Assembly: GCA_021234155.1 (NCBI GenBank)
Contig: JAJEKV010000023.1
Location: 2,970,557 to 3,034,556, forward strand
Direction of reading: 5' to 3'
DNA: 64,000 nucleotides
From: Isoetes taiwanensis
Taxonomy: Eukaryota; Streptophyta; Lycopodiopsida; Isoetales; Isoetaceae
The notes beneath the pieces are model-generated. The model was not told the origin of the DNA. It made no database searches and saw only the letters and a program-made list of their open reading frames with translations. Of this stretch, positions 61,136-64,000 are shown piece after piece; the first letter of the stretch is position 1; every line of letters begins with the position of its first letter. A program made the translations under genes and the position numbers.

Positions 61136-62199
61136 AAAAAAAAAAGTTGCAATTGAATATAAAAATCTAATGGCTAGGATTTATCCTCACTTTTTTATCT
61201 AACGACTAAGATCTGCTACACCAAATCCACTTTTTGGCACTTTCCTTGCGCCTTCTGATCCACAATTAACGGCCTAGATTTCAGCTACCCCTTTGATCCG
61301 ACGGCCTAGAGGCATCGTGCATGCCCCATGCATGACCCACACCCATGACCCAGCATGCTCCATGCCTATGTGGCAGCATCTTGACCGCTAAGCTCTTGAA
61401 TGAACGGATGGGATTAAGATGCCCATCCATGGGCATGCATGGATGGGGGTACGTATGAAACCACCCATTCTAATAATCTTATATCTAAACATATATAAAG
61501 GAGTTTCTCTTTTTCCGTCCGCCTACAAAATTTGTTATTTTCTCCCTGTCCTCAATCTTTTGTATTTAACTTTCTTATAAAATTCGCTGCCAGGGAATTT
61601 GGTGTTGCTGGCGGTTTATCAACATGCCACGTTTTTTTTCCTTTTTTTTTTTTTTTTTTTTTTTTTTTTGGCTCATCTCCTGGCGGAACTCGATACCTGG
61701 CTGTTGGCATAGCGAACAGTGGGGAGAAGCTCTTCTCTGCTGCCATACTTCTCTGCTGGTCAAGATGCTGAACATCCGTTGTGTGTGGATAGCTTGCAAT
61801 GAGATGCAATGACATTTTTTATTTTCCTTTCTTCTCACATGTTTTTTAGGGCATCAGAAATTGAAGGAGAGCAATCAATCGAGGATGTAGCAGCTGTGAG
61901 CTTTATTTCGCAAAAGCTTCTTCAATCGGCCTAGAGTATCGACCCTTGAATTTCTTACGGTCGAGGCTGCATAATCATGAGTTCCTGCCGAGGCTGCATA
62001 ATAATGAGTTCTTGTTGAGGCTGCATAATGGGAGCACGACACATTTGGGGTCTTCATGGATTTAGAAAGCAATTTTTGCTCTGCAAATAGTTGAACTTAG
62101 AACTCCAAAAAAATGTCAAGGAAGAAAGTGCAGAGTAACAAGTCGCCATAAATCTGATCCGCTTATAGTGAAAGCAAAGTATTTTATGCATCACAGGTA
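61136..62199. other. Intergenic stretch with long poly(T)
   Basis: A T-run broken by CC fills 61632-61669. On the minus strand this would be the poly(A) tail of a retroposed sequence ending at GAGATGAGCC. The repeated word GAGGCTGCATAAT (near 61963-62030) marks a small tandem repeat. No gene is recognised. Confidence 0.4.
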
Positions 62200-63085
62200 A
62201 GGTAAACTGCCGATGCAGAGGCGAATCTGCATCAAATCTGAGATGTATGGCCTGGGGAAGGTAAGATATCAAAATCTTGTGCCACTTTTAGGCTACTGCA
62301 TTGCTGGCCCAGAAAGACTACGTATATATAAACACATGATTAATAGTACCCTTTACCGTTGGCTTTATGAAGTGGATGGTGAATCTAGGTTAGGCTGGCC
62401 AACAAGGTTGAGGATTGCTCTTGGCGCTGCTCGTTCTTGCTTGATTGCATAGTTGTAAGCCTCATATTATTTACGGAAATTTCAGCCCTCGTAGCATTCT
62501 TTTAAACGAGGACTTTGATGCCAGGATCATAGACTTTGGCATCTCCAAGATAGTTGATACATCCTCTACTCATGTGAATATTATCTCAAATGGTGTATTT
62601 GATGATGCTGGACATGTTCCACCTGAGTATTCTAGAACAGGAGTTTCTACCACTAAAGGAGATGTTTGCAGCTTTGGAGTAGTACTTCTGGAGCTCGTGA
62701 CAGGCCAAAAACCCCGGGATGTTAACGTAGGGAACTTTGGGGTAATTTGGTAGAGTGGGCAGGATTAGTCGTAATCGAAGTTTGGATGCTGTGGAGAGAA
62801 CTTTAGTGGGAGTAGGGGTGGATGATGAGTTACATCAGTTTGTGAAGTTGGCATGTTCATGTGTTGTAGTATTTCCAAACGACCGCCCATCTATGTATGA
62901 AGTATTCTAGGTTCTTAGGTCCCTGGGGAGAAATATAATTTAACTGCTTATGATGATGAACTCCCTGTAGAGCTTGGTGATGGCGATTTTGCAAATTCTC
63001 AAGGCGAAATGGACAATCATGAAGAAAGTGGCTTTGATAAAATATTGTTTAGTGATATGCATGCGCTGATTGTCCAACCAGATTG
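62200..63085 (+). pseudogene. BIR-type receptor-like pseudokinase remnant
   Basis: The kinase domain of a plant LRR receptor-like kinase close to the BIR group (regulators of BAK1-type co-receptors). Visible in order: NLVPLLGYCIAGPERL (subdomain IV-V), LYRWLYEVDG and WPTRLRIALGAARS, the degenerate catalytic loop IIYGNFSPRSILLNEDFDAR (no HRD), IDFGISK in place of DFG, PPEYSRTG and GDVCSFGVVLLELVTGQKP, then VKLACSCVVVFPNDRPSMYEV and a C-tail with FDKILFSDMHA. Frames change near 62425, 62740 and 62910, with extra stops. The ectodomain, transmembrane segment and kinase N-lobe start are absent. The missing HRD is normal for BIR proteins, but the frameshifts make this a relic. Confidence 0.8.
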
Positions 63086-64000
63086 TATTGATTTGATTAA
63101 AAGGCCAATCCTGTGCCTTTGTAGTGTCCTTTCTGCCTCTTGTGTATATCTTATCTTAGGGGGGCAAATTTTCTCATGTTCATATTCTCTTTCATTTGTT
63201 TTTTATGGAGGGTAAGATCCGCTGCACCAAATAATTCCATGGCATATCTATGTTGCATATTAAACATGTTTGGGTTATGGTTTTTTGAATGGTATTGAAC
63301 GTATTTGTTTAACTTGGATATCTGTATGGAAATGGTTTTCTGAGAATTGCAGGTGTTGAACAAATGTATTTGTACAAATAAGGTACTTTCCACTATTTTA
63401 GTTATTTTATGACACTTCATTTAATGGAGCTTCTGATATGTTTGTCATTGCTGCAAATGCATAGGTGGGATCTTTTCTTTTTTCGTTGCTCTGGGAATCT
63501 TTCTGAGCCTTATGTAATATTTTGGACGTATTCTAAAGTATAGCATGTGACAAATGCATGTTGGAAGATTTTGAGTTTCCTGCCATTTCAAGTATTTTTG
63601 TGCGTTGCTTGTGTTCATTCAATCTACAAAAGCAGAAGATCTGAAGAGCATTTCCAGCAATAACAGGACCCAAAATATGGATGAAAAGAAGATGGATTGC
63701 TCTTCAGTCCAGTGGAAGAGAGTCGTTATATGATTATGAGAGGATGACGTTTCTTGGCAGCGCCTCCGCCTCCGCTTCCGTTAGCGGCTAGGGCGGCTGT
63801 GAGAGGGGGGTCGTCCCTCCCTCTCAATCCGCACTGCTGCAGCATAACAGGGATCTTTCAGCATGTGGGGGCTAGCAAGGGTTTGCCGTCTACAAGTGAG
63901 TTTCTGGTTTCTTCCCTTGATGTTTCATTTCAGAGCAATTTGTGGCGGGTTCTCACCTGTGGTATGCCGCCAAGCCACTAACGGGTTCTGTCTACTCTAT
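63086..64000. other. Right end of window, no firm gene
   Basis: AT-rich sequence. A Ser/Pro/Ala-rich open stretch runs from about 63745 to 63981 in a GC-richer patch; it could be a 5' exon of a gene continuing past the window, but the ATG-initiated frame at 63744 closes after 14 codons, so no gene is called. Confidence 0.3.

Noticed and set aside
61552-61838. Lys-rich minus-strand frames
   Set aside because: They are translations of the long poly(T)/poly(A) run.

Overview
The window is nuclear DNA of a land plant. It contains a multi-exon gene for an organellar (probably mitochondrial) translation initiation factor IF-3 with GT-AG introns, a relic of a plant BIR-type receptor-like pseudokinase, several Ty3/gypsy chromoviruses, a non-LTR (LINE) retrotransposon family and an unusual AT-rich satellite. 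The lineage cannot be fixed from sequence alone. The repeat-rich setting, and one gypsy element whose gag and RNase H resemble fungal or animal type chromoviruses, would suit a seedless plant, but that is inference.

Layout. 1-1609 is a left flank with no recognisable gene. 1610-19373 and 19374-about 36983 are two head-to-tail copies of one 17.7 kb unit. Each unit holds, in order: a promoter-like stretch with a heat-shock-element match; two decayed chromoviruses arranged tail to tail as a large imperfect palindrome; a hairpin-rich stretch; a LINE 3' end; the IF-3 gene; the 3' part of a second, minus-strand chromovirus with one LTR; an LTR of another family (LTR2) ending in a GTGGTGA minisatellite; and a tRNA-like SINE head at the unit border. 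Copy A has an uninterrupted IF-3 reading frame. Copy B has lost a splice acceptor and carries frameshifts.

36984-55200 is a nest of transposable elements. A plus-strand chromovirus (gypsy-1, 38408-54942 plus its 3' LTR) is split by a probable TIR DNA transposon and by an LTR2 copy with a CAAGT target-site duplication. LTR2 was itself hit by another gypsy element (gypsy-3). A 4.75 kb inversion between two ATGTACAT palindromes (46742 and 51487) then scrambled the nest. Undoing that single inversion puts all the pieces back in order.

55200-64000 holds unrecognised AT-rich sequence, a LINE 3' end with a TTCTA tail (56220-56366), a roughly 2 kb satellite built on a 10/11-bp repeat of AGATTC (58080-60130), a longer LINE 3' portion with a TTCC tail (60320-61135), and the receptor-kinase pseudogene (62200-63085).

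A caution runs through the duplicated half. Mismatches between the copies cluster at CTG, CAG and CCG/CGG triplets as small indels and odd substitutions, and they break frames in one copy where the other is open. This looks like base-calling error at CHG-methylated sites rather than evolution, so frame breaks in the transposon parts of the duplicated units should not be over-read.
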